Below the pieces are notes generated by a model, which searched no databases, had not been told where the DNA came from, and saw nothing but the letters and a program-made list of their open reading frames with translations. Shown piece by piece: positions 16,143 to 24,927 of a stretch of 30,337 bases of DNA. How positions within the stretch are numbered: position 1 is the stretch's first letter; each line of letters begins with the position of its first letter. Both the position numbers and the translations under genes were made by a program. Source of the DNA: CANHBY01 sp031376995 (GTDB taxonomy: Bacteria; Pseudomonadota; Gammaproteobacteria; Burkholderiales; Burkholderiaceae_C); NCBI GenBank assembly GCA_031376995.1, contig JANMEO010000141.1, positions 1-30,337 on the forward strand, given 5' to 3'.

Positions 16143-17951
16143 ATGGATCACATACGCAATTTTTCTATCATTGCCCACATCGACCACGGCAAGTCCACGT
16201 TGGCTGACCGCTTGATTCAACGTTGCGGAGGTTTGAGTGATCGCGAAATGGGGGCTCAGGTTCTTGACTCCATGGACATCGAGCGTGAGCGCGGCATCAC
16301 GATCAAAGCCCAGACCGCTGCGCTTCAATATCAAGCGCGTAATGGGCAGCTCTATTTCCTTAACCTGATCGATACGCCGGGGCACGTTGATTTTTCGTAC
16401 GAAGTCAGTCGTTCATTGTCTGCGTGTGAGGGGGCCTTATTGGTGGTTGACGCCAGTCAAGGTGTCGAGGCGCAGACGGTGGCCAATTGCTACACCGCCC
16501 TTGATCTAGGTGTTGATGTCATCCCTGTTTTGAATAAAATGGATTTGCCACAGGCCGATCCTGAGCGAGCGAAAGAGGAGATTGAAGAAGTTATCGGCAT
16601 TGATGCCTCAGGCGCCATTCTTTGCAGCGCCAAGTCAGGCATGGGGGTGGATGACATTTTGGAGGCGGTGGTGGCCCGTATTCCTGCGCCCAAAGGCTCT
16701 CCTCACGGCCCGTTACGTGCCATGATTGTTGACTCATGGTTTGATAATTATGTGGGTGTGGTGATGCTCGTGCGGGTAGTAGACGGGGCATTGAAGAAAG
16801 GTGAGCGCTTTAAGATGATGGCCACCGGCACGGCCTATGCTGCAGAGCAATTGGGCGTCTTCACCCCCAAATCAGTTTCGCGTGAGGCCCTGCATGCTGG
16901 CGAGGTCGGCTTTATCATTGCTGGCATCAAAGAGCTTCAGGCTGCAAAGGTGGGTGACACTTTGACCTTTGAGAAAAAGCAGCCCAACAACGCTGGCCCA
17001 GCTCAAGAGCCCTTGCCTGGGTTTAAAGAAATTCAGCCCCAAGTGTTCGCCGGGCTCTACCCCACCGAAGCCAGCGAATACGACCAACTTCGTGACGCCC
17101 TCGAAAAACTCAAGCTTAACGATTCGTCGTTGCATTACGAGCCAGAGGTGAGTCAGGCTTTAGGCTTTGGGTTTCGTTGCGGCTTTTTGGGTTTGTTGCA
17201 CATGGAGATCGTGCAAGAGCGGCTTGAGCGTGAGTTTGATCAAGACCTCATCACTACTGCGCCCAGTGTGGTCTATGAAGTCGAACTGGTGACCAAAGAC
17301 CTCATCAAGGTAGAAAACCCCTCAAAGATGCCAGAGCCTGGCCGCATCAATGAAATTCGGGAACCCATTGTGACCGTGCACCTGTACATGCCGCAAGAGT
17401 ATGTGGGGCCTGTCATGACTTTGGCCAATCTAAAGCGAGGCGTACAGAACAATATGGCCTATCATGGCCGTCAGGTGATGTTAACCTATGAAATGCCGCT
17501 GGCTGAGATTGTGTTGGACTTCTTTGATAAGCTCAAAAGCGTGTCCCGGGGCTACGCATCAATGGATTACGAGTTCAAAGAGTATCGAGCTTCAGATGTG
17601 GTCAAAGTCGATATTTTGCTAAATGGTGACAAGGTTGATGCTCTTTCATTGATCGTGCATCGAGGGCAAAGTCAATTTCGAAGCCGTGCGGTTGTTACAA
17701 AGATGCGTGAGCTAATCTCACGTCAACAGTTTGATGTTGCTATTCAAGCGGCGATCGGGGCGCAAATTATTGCGCGCGAGACCATCAAGGCTTTGCGTAA
17801 GAATGTGATTGCCAAGTGTTACGGTGGAGATGTGTCACGTAAGCGAAAACTGCTTGATAAACAAAAGGCCGGGAAGAAACGCATGAAACAAATAGGCGCT
17901 GTTGAAGTACCACAAGAAGCCTTTTTGGCTATTCTCCAAGTGGATGACTGA
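16143..17951 (+). CDS. lepA: Elongation factor 4 (LepA)
   Basis: LepA is a ribosome-associated GTPase implicated in back-translocation, initiation and ribosome assembly. The 602-residue protein has GTPase motifs AHIDHGKST (residues 11-19), DTPGHVDFSYEVSRSL, NKMDLP and the SAKSG box. The LepA-specific C-terminal domain follows, including YGGDVSRKRKLLDKQKAGKK near the end. Length is normal. No strong ribosome site is visible before the ATG. It joins lepB through a one-base TGATG overlap, the classical lepA-lepB operon. Confidence 0.98.
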   Translation: MDHIRNFSIIAHIDHGKSTLADRLIQRCGGLSDREMGAQVLDSMDIERERGITIKAQTAALQYQARNGQLYFLNLIDTPGHVDFSYEVSRSLSACEGALLVVDASQGVEAQTVANCYTALDLGVDVIPVLNKMDLPQADPERAKEEIEEVIGIDASGAILCSAKSGMGVDDILEAVVARIPAPKGSPHGPLRAMIVDSWFDNYVGVVMLVRVVDGALKKGERFKMMATGTAYAAEQLGVFTPKSVSREALHAGEVGFIIAGIKELQAAKVGDTLTFEKKQPNNAGPAQEPLPGFKEIQPQVFAGLYPTEASEYDQLRDALEKLKLNDSSLHYEPEVSQALGFGFRCGFLGLLHMEIVQERLEREFDQDLITTAPSVVYEVELVTKDLIKVENPSKMPEPGRINEIREPIVTVHLYMPQEYVGPVMTLANLKRGVQNNMAYHGRQVMLTYEMPLAEIVLDFFDKLKSVSRGYASMDYEFKEYRASDVVKVDILLNGDKVDALSLIVHRGQSQFRSRAVVTKMRELISRQQFDVAIQAAIGAQIIARETIKALRKNVIAKCYGGDVSRKRKLLDKQKAGKKRMKQIGAVEVPQEAFLAILQVDD

Positions 17952-18910
17952 TGAGTCTGATCACTGGTTTATTATTGATCTGTTTGTCAGTTTTCCTGGG
18001 GGGGTGGTTTCTGGGTAGCTGGAAAGGTAACTTTTCTTTGCTGCTTTTTATATTGACCTCAGTCACCCTGGTCTACTGGCTGCTCGAGCAATTTCTTTTT
18101 TCACCGCGCCGCCATCGTGCCGCCGAAGAGGCTGCTAAGCAGTGGGAGTTGGCGCAGGGTAGCAATGCGAGCGTTGACTTGAACTCGGCGGCACGCACAG
18201 CCGCGGTGCGCCATCACTTAGAGCAACCTTGGTGGCTTGATTGGACAGCAGGTTTGTTTCCAGTTATTTTGGTTGTTTTTTTGCTTCGCTCGTTTTTGTT
18301 TGAGCCTTTCAAAATCCCCACGGGATCGATGATCCCAACCTTATTGGTGGGAGACCTGATTCTTGTTAATAAATACCACTATGGCATACGTTTGCCTGTT
18401 ATTAATAAGAAAATCTTGCGGCTTGCTGAGCCTCAGCGGGGTGATGTGGTTGTTTTTCGTTTTCCGCTAGATACCAGTATGGACTATATCAAGCGCGTTG
18501 TGGGTTTGCCTGGTGATGAGGTGACGTATAAAAATCAGCTGCTCTCAATCAATGGCGAGCCAATTGATATTAAGGCTCTCGATAAGTTTTATGAAGAAGG
18601 TAGTCTGAGGTATTTTAGGCAGTTTGAAGAGCTTCTGGGTCACGTTAAACATCGAATTTTGGTTGAGCCGACTGCTCCTGCTTATTACCCTCCGAATCCC
18701 AATTTTCCGTACATTGAAAACTGCTTTTATGTGATCAATGGCCTCACTTGCATTGTGCCTGAGGGGCATTATTTTGTGATGGGGGACAACCGAGATAACT
18801 CACAAGATTCTCGTTATTGGGGTTTTGTTCCTGATGAAAATATTGTCGGCAAGGCATTTTTTGTTTGGATGAATTTTGGTGATATCAAGAGAATTGGGTC
18901 CTTTCACTGA
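17951..18910 (+). CDS. lepB: Signal peptidase I
   Basis: LepB cleaves signal peptides from exported proteins at the inner membrane, including those of RseB and MucD in this window. The 319-residue protein has an N-terminal membrane segment (LLLICLSVFLGGWFLG), a second at about 30-50, and a third near residues 95-112. The Ser/Lys dyad is S126 (PTGSMIPT) and K181 (DYIKRVVGLPGD). The GDNRDNSQDSRYWGFV box is complete. Length suits betaproteobacterial forms with a periplasmic insertion. Confidence 0.97.
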   Translation: MSLITGLLLICLSVFLGGWFLGSWKGNFSLLLFILTSVTLVYWLLEQFLFSPRRHRAAEEAAKQWELAQGSNASVDLNSAARTAAVRHHLEQPWWLDWTAGLFPVILVVFLLRSFLFEPFKIPTGSMIPTLLVGDLILVNKYHYGIRLPVINKKILRLAEPQRGDVVVFRFPLDTSMDYIKRVVGLPGDEVTYKNQLLSINGEPIDIKALDKFYEEGSLRYFRQFEELLGHVKHRILVEPTAPAYYPPNPNFPYIENCFYVINGLTCIVPEGHYFVMGDNRDNSQDSRYWGFVPDENIVGKAFFVWMNFGDIKRIGSFH

Positions 18911-19077
18911 AGGTTGATTCCATTTGAAGCCTTAGATGTTGCATGAGTCGCTATATGCTCATCATTTTGAGGATGCTGTGTCGTCAATGGGGTGGTTGGG
19001 GCAGGCTGCGAGGCATCAAGCACAGCAGCATTCCAGCCGGTGCTGTTTTCTCAAAGCTTACTCATCAAGGGGCCAGC

Positions 19078-19443
19078 ATGATAAAGCCAGTTCGTTCTTT
19101 GTATTTTCCGCGCGGGTTGACGTTGACCAGTCTGTTGTTTTTGTCCGTGATGTTATCGTTTGCTGCGCTTTTGGTCATTAAGGTGTTTCCAACAATCAAT
19201 GAGTATTTTACGATTCAGAAAGCCATTGATAGAATAGTGCGCCAAGCAGCGACACCGCAAGAGGCGCGTACCGCATTTGAAAAACAAAAACAAATCGAGT
19301 ACACAATAGAAAGCATTGGCGGCGCAGATTTGTTTATTGCCAAAAAAAATGACAAGCTCGTGATTTCATTTGCTTATGTCAAAGAAATTGAACTTTTTGA
19401 CCCAGTATTTTTGGTCATCAAATATAAAGGGCGGTCGGAGTAG
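19078..19443 (+). CDS. DUF4845-type small membrane protein
   Basis: This 121-residue protein has one N-terminal transmembrane helix (LTLTSLLFLSVMLSFAALLV, about residues 15-36), then a small periplasmic domain with NEYFTIQKAIDRIV and a C-terminal strand FLVIKYKGRSE. Size, topology and the lepB-to-rnc position fit the DUF4845 family of betaproteobacteria. The role is not established. I chose the ATG at 19078, preceded by AAGGGG; the frame is open 45 codons upstream but that extension lacks family features. The 167 bases between lepB and this start show no other gene. Confidence 0.8.
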   Translation: MIKPVRSLYFPRGLTLTSLLFLSVMLSFAALLVIKVFPTINEYFTIQKAIDRIVRQAATPQEARTAFEKQKQIEYTIESIGGADLFIAKKNDKLVISFAYVKEIELFDPVFLVIKYKGRSE

Positions 19444-19458
19444 TTCGGCTGATGATGA

Positions 19459-20160
19459 ATGTCACTTTTGAATGCGCTTCAAACCCGCCTTGGGTACCAG
19501 TTTAATGATCAGGCCTTGCTAATCCAGGCTTTGACGCACCGGAGTTTCAGCGTCGATCACAATGAGCGTGTTGAGTTTTTGGGTGACGCCGTTTTAAGTT
19601 TAACAATTTCAAGTTTGCTTTTTGATCGTCTCGAGGGTTCCGACGAAGGTGATTTGACCCGTGTGCGGGCGCATTTGGTGCGTGAAGACAGTTTGCACCG
19701 GGTGGCCGTTGCACTGGGTTTGCCTGATGTGTTGCGCTTGAGTGAGGGCGAAGCTCGCAGCGGTGGGGCTCAACGGGCTTCAATTTTGGCTGATGCCCTA
19801 GAGGCTATTTTGGGTGCTGTATTTGTTGATGGGGGTTTTGATGCAGCCTGTTCAGTGGTTCAGCGAATGTTTGGTGACGTGATTGTCAACACAGCTGTCA
19901 CGAGTTGGACCAAAGATGCAAAGACCGAGCTGCAAGAGTGGCTGCAGGCGCGCCGTCTTCCTGTGCCTGCGTACCGGATAGTGGCTACACGGGGTCAATT
20001 GCATGCGCAAACGTTCGAAGTTGAGTGTGCAGTGTCTGCGCTCAACCTGATGTTCAGGGGCGAAGGCAAGTCGCGTCGCGTTGCCGAGCAAGAGGCAGCT
20101 CGGAGCTTGATGGCTGCACTCAAAGCAACAGACCGCCCTGGTGGGCCCCTTCAGTCTTGA
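19459..20160 (+). CDS. rnc: Ribonuclease III
   Basis: RNase III cuts double-stranded RNA, matures rRNA precursors and processes some mRNAs. The 233-residue protein has the signature NERVEFLGDAVL (N35-L46), the second metal-binding helix DALEAILGAVFVDGGFD, and a C-terminal double-stranded RNA-binding domain (KTELQEWLQARRLPVPAY to about 222). Length is normal. It lies 15 bases after the DUF4845 gene and 31 bases before era, the conserved rnc-era pairing. Confidence 0.97.
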   Translation: MSLLNALQTRLGYQFNDQALLIQALTHRSFSVDHNERVEFLGDAVLSLTISSLLFDRLEGSDEGDLTRVRAHLVREDSLHRVAVALGLPDVLRLSEGEARSGGAQRASILADALEAILGAVFVDGGFDAACSVVQRMFGDVIVNTAVTSWTKDAKTELQEWLQARRLPVPAYRIVATRGQLHAQTFEVECAVSALNLMFRGEGKSRRVAEQEAARSLMAALKATDRPGGPLQS

Positions 20161-20191
20161 CCTCGGGTCATGTTTTTTTGAGGCATACCTG

Positions 20192-21121
20192 ATGTTTCTA
20201 TCGAATCCTTTATCAATGATCCAGACCCCTGGGGTTCAACGCTGCGGCTTGGTGGCCATTGTGGGCCGTCCGAATGTGGGTAAGTCGACTTTGCTCAATG
20301 CTTTGGTGGGGCAAAAAATCAGCATCACCTCTAGCAAGGCTCAAACCACGCGCCACCGCATTATGGGCATTCGCACCATTGAGGAAACCCAGTTTGTGTT
20401 CGTTGACACACCGGGATTTCAAACACAGCACAGCGCTGCGCTGAACCGTCATTTGAATCGCACAGTGCAGGGCGTGTTGGCTGATGTCGATGTGGTTTTA
20501 TTTGTTTTAGAGGCTGGGCGCTTTAATTTAGATGATGCCAAGGTTTTAGAGCTTTTACCGGCGGGTTTGCTGGCAAAGCCAGTGTTTCTAATCGCCAATA
20601 AGCTGGATGCTGTGCATCGTCGAGCTGAGCTGGCACCGTGGTTGCAAAGCATGCAGGCGCGTTATTCTTTTGCAGAGTTTGTCCCCCTTTCTGCGACCAG
20701 AAAATCTGACACCGAGCGCTTGCTTGGCGTCCTCAAGAACCATCTGCCTGAGCAAGCCTGGTTTCATGAAGAAAGCGCGCTCACCGATCGAAGCGAGCGT
20801 TTCTTGGCCAGCGAAATGATTCGTGAAAAGCTTTTTCGCTTGATGGGCGATGAGCTGCCCTATACCTCCACGGTCGTGATCGACCAGTTTCTCGAAGAGG
20901 GGGCCTTGCGACGCATTCACGCGAGCATTGTGGTTGAACGCGATGCCCATAAAGGCATGGTGATTGGGCACAGTGGTGAGAAGCTCAAGCGCATAGGTTC
21001 TGAAGCTCGACAAGAGCTTGAAACGTTGTTTGATGGCAAGGTCTACCTTGAATTGTGGGTGAAGGTCCGATCGGGTTGGGCCGACGATGAGGCCCATCTG
21101 CAGTCTTACGGTTACGAGTGA
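20192..21121 (+). CDS. era: GTPase Era
   Basis: Era binds the 3' end of 16S rRNA and couples 30S maturation to cell growth. It has the GTPase motifs GRPNVGKST, DTPGF, NKLD and SAT, and a C-terminal KH domain with HKGMVIGHSGEKLKRIG. From the ATG at 20192 it has 309 residues; an in-frame ATG at 20216 would remove eight. The upstream open frame overlaps rnc and is unlikely. The stop is inside the recO start (GTGA), so the two genes are coupled. Confidence 0.97.
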   Translation: MFLSNPLSMIQTPGVQRCGLVAIVGRPNVGKSTLLNALVGQKISITSSKAQTTRHRIMGIRTIEETQFVFVDTPGFQTQHSAALNRHLNRTVQGVLADVDVVLFVLEAGRFNLDDAKVLELLPAGLLAKPVFLIANKLDAVHRRAELAPWLQSMQARYSFAEFVPLSATRKSDTERLLGVLKNHLPEQAWFHEESALTDRSERFLASEMIREKLFRLMGDELPYTSTVVIDQFLEEGALRRIHASIVVERDAHKGMVIGHSGEKLKRIGSEARQELETLFDGKVYLELWVKVRSGWADDEAHLQSYGYE

Positions 21122-21918
21122 TCGTGCCGGTTTCGGGGCGGGGTGGTGGCGCCCTGACAGCCTTTGTCTTGCACCGGTATCACTGGAGTGAGTCAAGTCT
21201 TGTTCTCGAGCTCTTCACCCTCGAACAAGGGCGCTTGACAGTGATCGCCAAAGGCGCCAAGCGGCCCTACTCTCAGTTGCGATCTGTGCTGCTGCCTTTT
21301 CAGCGCATTATGGTATCTGTGACCAAAGGCTCCGCCGACTCCAGCGCTTCATCATCTGAAATCCGCACGCTCCGCAGTGCCGAGTGGGCGGGGGGGGCCG
21401 CAATGTTCAAAGGTGCCGCTTTGTTCAGAGGTTTTTATCTCAATGAGCTGTTGCTCAAGTTGCTGCCAAGGGGTGAGCCTTACCCTGTGTTATTCCATGC
21501 TTATAGACACGCCATTAACGCTCTGGGTCTGCGCGAAGACACAGCGTCGCAAGCCGCTCTGCGGGCGTTCGAGATGCGCTTGCTGAGTGAAATGGGGGTG
21601 TTGCCAGAGCTGGATGTCTGTTCAGCGACCCAGCAAGGGGTTCGACTCGAAGCGCGCTATCGCTTGACGCCAGAAGTGGGTGTGATCGATGCGGGGGTTG
21701 AGTCTGCCGATGAGGCTCTGCCTGGAAGGCTGTTGGTGTCGCTGCAGGCCGCCAGGGTGCATGGCGGGTTTGATGTGCTTGAGCATGTCTGCGGGACACA
21801 TTTAAACTTGCTCAAGGGTGTCTTGCGCAGCATGCTTCTTTATCACCTTGGTTATGCCCCGCTGCGCACGCGCCAAATGCTGGTTGATTTACAAAACTTT
21901 GAACTCAGAACAACTTGA
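21118..21918 (+). CDS. recO: DNA repair protein RecO
   Basis: RecO, with RecF and RecR, loads RecA onto SSB-coated single-stranded DNA. The 266-residue protein has the N-terminal OB fold (TAFVLHRYHWSESSLVLELF, then GRLTVIAKGAKRPYS) and the C-terminal helical domain. It lacks an obvious zinc-binding cysteine cluster, as in several proteobacterial RecO proteins. The start is a GTG overlapping the era stop by four bases. Identity is supported by the era-recO-pdxJ order. Confidence 0.93.
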   Translation: MIVPVSGRGGGALTAFVLHRYHWSESSLVLELFTLEQGRLTVIAKGAKRPYSQLRSVLLPFQRIMVSVTKGSADSSASSSEIRTLRSAEWAGGAAMFKGAALFRGFYLNELLLKLLPRGEPYPVLFHAYRHAINALGLREDTASQAALRAFEMRLLSEMGVLPELDVCSATQQGVRLEARYRLTPEVGVIDAGVESADEALPGRLLVSLQAARVHGGFDVLEHVCGTHLNLLKGVLRSMLLYHLGYAPLRTRQMLVDLQNFELRTT

Positions 21919-21980
21919 TGGGATGTGCTCAATGTCAGCCCCGATGGGTTGAGTAACCCTGTCTTCACAATATCTCACGC

Positions 21981-22787
21981 ATGAACCCACTCATTGGCAC
22001 CGGCTCCTTGTTTCAACAAGCGGGTACCGCCTTATCGGTGAACCTGAATAAAGTGGCGCTGTTGCGTAACACGCGCAGTTTGGGCATTCCCAGTCTGACT
22101 CAGGCTGCCACGCTCGTATTGCAGGCAGGGGCTCAGGGTATCACGGTGCACCCCCGCCCAGATGAACGGCATGTTCGTACAGCTGACGTCTTGGAGTTGG
22201 CGAAATTGTTAAAGCAGTGGCCACAAGCAGAGTTCAATATTGAGGGCAATCCTCTGCATAATTTGATGGACGTGTTGGGGTCGCTGGTCGACCTAGGGAT
22301 TCCTCCGGCCCAGTGCACGTTTGTTCCTGACGCAATGAACCAAGCCACCTCCGATCATGGTTGGTGCTTGCCACAAGATGCCGACGCGTTGAGACCCTTG
22401 ATTGCGCAGGCGCACCAATGGGGTATTCGTGTGAGTTTGTTCATGGACCCTTTGCCACAAGCGATGGCCGCAGTGCATGACATTGGGGCTGACCGTGTTG
22501 AGTTGTATACGCAGAGCTATGCTCGGGCGCATGGTCAACCACAGCTTGCCAGCGTACTTGCTGATTTCAGCGCTGCTGCCGAAGCTGCTTTGCGAAATGG
22601 GCTGGGGGTCAATGCGGGGCATGATTTGAACATTGATAATCTCAGTGACTTTGTAAGCGCTGTACCCTGCATTTCCGAGGTTTCGATTGGACACGCATTG
22701 GTCAGTGATGCCCTCGTCAATGGGCTGACTGCCACGGTGAAAGCTTATCTCCGAGTCCTTCGGGGTGTCGCCTCTTTAAGTGGTTAA
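21981..22787 (+). CDS. pdxJ: Pyridoxine 5'-phosphate synthase
   Basis: PdxJ condenses 1-deoxyxylulose 5-phosphate with 3-amino-2-oxopropyl phosphate to form pyridoxine 5'-phosphate. The 268-residue TIM-barrel protein shows SVNLNKVALLRNTR near the N-terminus, ITVHPRPDERHV, EFNIEGNP, ELYTQSYA and VNAGHDLNIDNL, all family landmarks. It lies 62 bases after recO. In many Burkholderiales acpS follows directly; here nagZ follows after 44 bases and acpS is missing. Confidence 0.97.
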   Translation: MNPLIGTGSLFQQAGTALSVNLNKVALLRNTRSLGIPSLTQAATLVLQAGAQGITVHPRPDERHVRTADVLELAKLLKQWPQAEFNIEGNPLHNLMDVLGSLVDLGIPPAQCTFVPDAMNQATSDHGWCLPQDADALRPLIAQAHQWGIRVSLFMDPLPQAMAAVHDIGADRVELYTQSYARAHGQPQLASVLADFSAAAEAALRNGLGVNAGHDLNIDNLSDFVSAVPCISEVSIGHALVSDALVNGLTATVKAYLRVLRGVASLSG

Positions 22788-22831
22788 TGCCCTGATCTTC
22801 AACGTTGTTATTCACTGAGGTTTGCCCTCCC

Positions 22832-23911
22832 ATGAGCTCATATTCACTCCACATGCATGCCCCTGTGGTTCTTGATGTGGCAGGCCAATGCTTGACGGCC
22901 GCTGACCGTCGCCGCTTAAGTCATCCGTTGACAGGTGGGTTGATTTTGTTTGGTCGCAACTGGGAGAATCGTCATCAGTTGACTCAATTGACGGCTGAGA
23001 TCAAGGCTGTGCGCCCGGATGCATTGATTTTTGTGGACCACGAGGGTGGGCGGGTGCAAAGATTTCGCACCGATGGGTTCACACATCTTCCCCCGATGCG
23101 GGTTTTGGGGCGCCTGGCTTTGCAGGACCCCCTCAAGGCCAGCAATGTGGCCACAGCGTTAGGGTATGTGTTGGCTGCTGAGCTCAGGGCTTGCGGCGTT
23201 GATATGAGTTTTGCGCCCGTGCTTGACCTTGATTTTGGTGCCAGCGGCGTGATCGGCGATCGAGCGTTTGACCGTGACCCGCGGGTGGTAGCTTGGCTGG
23301 CAAAGGGGGTGATGCATGGTTTGTTGCAAGCTGGGATGTCGAATTGCGGCAAACATTTTCCGGGGCATGGCTTTGTGAAAGCTGATAGTCATGTGGATGT
23401 CCCCGTGGATCGCCGTTCTCTCAAAGCCATTTTGGTTGATGATGCCAAGCCCTATGAATGGCTGAGTTCATGCTTATCGAGTGTGATGCCTGCCCATGTC
23501 ATTTACCCCAAGGTCGATGACCGGCCAGCAGGGTTTTCTGCGCGTTGGCTTGGGGCTATTTTGCGCAGCCAACTTGGGTTCACTGGCGCCGTGTTCAGTG
23601 ATGATCTGAGTATGGAGGGGGCCCGTTGCATTGATGGCCAGCTGGTGAGCTACACGCAGGCTGCTGTCACGGCTTTGAATGCAGGTTGCGACATGGTACT
23701 GTTGTGCAATCAGTCCGTGGGTGATGGCTCTGCGATAGATGCTCTTTTGCAAGGCCTGGCTGATGGTTTAGGCAAGGGGCAGTGGCAAGTCAACCCTGAA
23801 AGTGAAAAGCGCCGCAACCGTTTGATGCCCCAGATGCCGCCATTGAATTGGGATGCTTTGATGAAGGACAGTGCTTATCAACAAGCCGTGACCTGTCTGT
23901 CCTCCATCTGA
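22832..23911 (+). CDS. nagZ: Beta-N-acetylhexosaminidase (NagZ)
   Basis: NagZ removes N-acetylglucosamine from muropeptides in the cytoplasm during peptidoglycan recycling, and in some species its product signals beta-lactamase induction. The 359-residue glycoside hydrolase family 3 protein has the loop GKHFPGHGFVKADSHVDVP, which carries the catalytic His/Asp pair, and the nucleophile D257 in FSDDLSMEGA. VDHEGGRVQRF is also typical. I chose the ATG at 22832; a TTG further upstream is possible but unneeded. It is the last gene of the plus-strand run. Confidence 0.96.
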   Translation: MSSYSLHMHAPVVLDVAGQCLTAADRRRLSHPLTGGLILFGRNWENRHQLTQLTAEIKAVRPDALIFVDHEGGRVQRFRTDGFTHLPPMRVLGRLALQDPLKASNVATALGYVLAAELRACGVDMSFAPVLDLDFGASGVIGDRAFDRDPRVVAWLAKGVMHGLLQAGMSNCGKHFPGHGFVKADSHVDVPVDRRSLKAILVDDAKPYEWLSSCLSSVMPAHVIYPKVDDRPAGFSARWLGAILRSQLGFTGAVFSDDLSMEGARCIDGQLVSYTQAAVTALNAGCDMVLLCNQSVGDGSAIDALLQGLADGLGKGQWQVNPESEKRRNRLMPQMPPLNWDALMKDSAYQQAVTCLSSI

Positions 23912-24031
23912 AGGGGATGTGCTGGCGAAACTGTTTGGACAAGGGTTGTGGTCAGATTGAGGCGCTTCAGGTTTTATTTCTGATGGGTTTGCACATGGCA
24001 TCTCGCACATTTTCCGATCACATCCGGGTGA

Positions 24032-24421
24032 TCAGTAAATTGAGGTGGTCTCAGGTTGAGTGACATCCAGGGCGGCCAGGTCTTTAGCGGCCTGGCGCGC
24101 ATTGCGCTCATGGCGTGCTGCCGCCAACATGGCGCGAGCCTGTGCGACGCGCTCTGCAACAGATTGAGCCTCTTGTGCTTGAGATTCAAGTTCGGCTTGG
24201 GTCGCGCAAACGAACCCACCACCTTTCCACCAAACGCACACGGCAGTGTTGGGGGGAAGGCGGTCTTCAGCTTGTAGAAACTTCAGTTCGAAAATACCGT
24301 TGCGGTGACGCAATTTGATGGTGCCGCTGTCTGCGACTGTGGTGAGATGCCGCTCGGCTTGCAGCAGTTCGAGTTGTTCAGGGGTAATGCGCGTGATGGG
24401 CAAGGAAAGGACACGGTTCAC
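24032..24421 (-). CDS. Hypothetical protein with C-terminal coiled coil
   Basis: This 129-residue protein is not one I recognise. The N-terminal half looks like beta strands (TVADSGTIKLRHRNGIFELK, then AVCVWWKGGGFVCATQ). The C-terminal half is a long Ala/Glu/Gln/Arg-rich helix (residues about 75-120) likely to form a coiled coil. The start is GTG with an AGAGG site at suitable spacing, which supports translation. It is convergent with nagZ and on the same strand as rne, separated from rne by 500 bases including a terminator. No function is proposed. Confidence 0.6.
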   Translation of the reverse strand: MNRVLSLPITRITPEQLELLQAERHLTTVADSGTIKLRHRNGIFELKFLQAEDRLPPNTAVCVWWKGGGFVCATQAELESQAQEAQSVAERVAQARAMLAAARHERNARQAAKDLAALDVTQPETTSIY

Positions 24422-24570
24422 GGTATGACCTCTTTCACTTTGACAGTGGAGTTTGGTTTATCGGACTCAGAACGTAAGGCTTGATATTTCTTTACGTTTC
24501 GTTACCTACTTTGTCGTCGAGATTCATCTGAATCGAAGATCGGTGCCGTGTTGTTGCCAAGTCGACTGGA

Positions 24571-24600
24571 AATCAGGTTTTCAGCGATGAAAACCTGATT
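24571..24600. other. 12-bp perfect inverted repeat
   Basis: AATCAGGTTTTC (24571-24582) and GAAAACCTGATT (24589-24600) form a perfect 12-pair stem with a six-base loop AGCGAT. No T-run follows on either strand, so it is not a standard terminator. It lies 150 bases upstream of the hypothetical gene and could be an RNA structure, an operator or a remnant of a mobile element. Confidence 0.6.
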
Positions 24601-24681
24601 CATACAAGGCAATTGATAAGGTTCGCGCCTCGCCCCGATAGCCACTTCAAATTCCCCCAGGCAAGACGACTCATCAACCCG

Positions 24682-24723
24682 GCATCTTCATTTTTGAAGG
24701 GTATGTACCCATTCCATCTTCAG
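24682..24723 (+). repeat. Dispersed repeat, copy C (rearranged pair)
   Basis: GCATCTTCA is followed by TTTTT and GAAGGGTATG, then TACCCATTCC and CATCTTCAG. The centre GGGTA-TG-TACCC is a palindrome, so the GGGTA halves of two copies meet head to head, but the last CATCTTCAG points forward instead of being inverted. It lies between the hypothetical gene and rne. A second small palindrome, TGCAAT-CGGT-ATTGCA, follows at 24725-24740. The rest of 24422-24823 holds no gene I can support. Confidence 0.6.
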
Positions 24724-24823
24724 TTGCAATCGGTATTGCATACTTTCATAAACGCCAAGCTACGTCCACGAAAGACGCCCCCGAAAATGGCATCTTTTTT
24801 GCATTTTGGCGATCATGCAACAT

Positions 24824-24862
24824 AAAAAAGGGGGGGGCCACTCTTTCACAAGAGCGGCCCCC
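24824..24862 (-). terminator. rne transcription terminator
   Basis: The stem 24833-24862 pairs GGGGGCC with GGCCCCC, then, after one mismatch, CTCTT with AAGAG around a TCAC loop. Read on the minus strand it is followed by three C and six T residues (24829-24824), the expected form of an intrinsic terminator 65 bases after the rne stop. On the plus strand a second weak stem TAGGC/GCCTA with seven T residues follows at about 24864-24888, so the region may stop transcripts from both sides. Confidence 0.8.
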
Positions 24863-24927
24863 TTTAGGCGCCTATCTGCCTATTTTTTTGATTTCAATGG
24901 GCATGGATACCTTCTCAGGTGAGTTGA

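Noticed and set aside
18943..19077. N-terminal extension of the DUF4845-type gene
   Set aside because: The extension has no family features, and the ATG at 19078 has a better ribosome site.
24016..24033. GATCAC/GTGATC inverted repeat between nagZ and the hypothetical gene, considered as a terminator
   Set aside because: Six pairs only and no T-run on either strand; too weak to call.
24613..24825. 70-codon plus-strand ORF between the hypothetical gene and rne
   Set aside because: It runs through the dispersed repeat and small palindromes, begins with a non-ATG codon, and has no recognisable motif.
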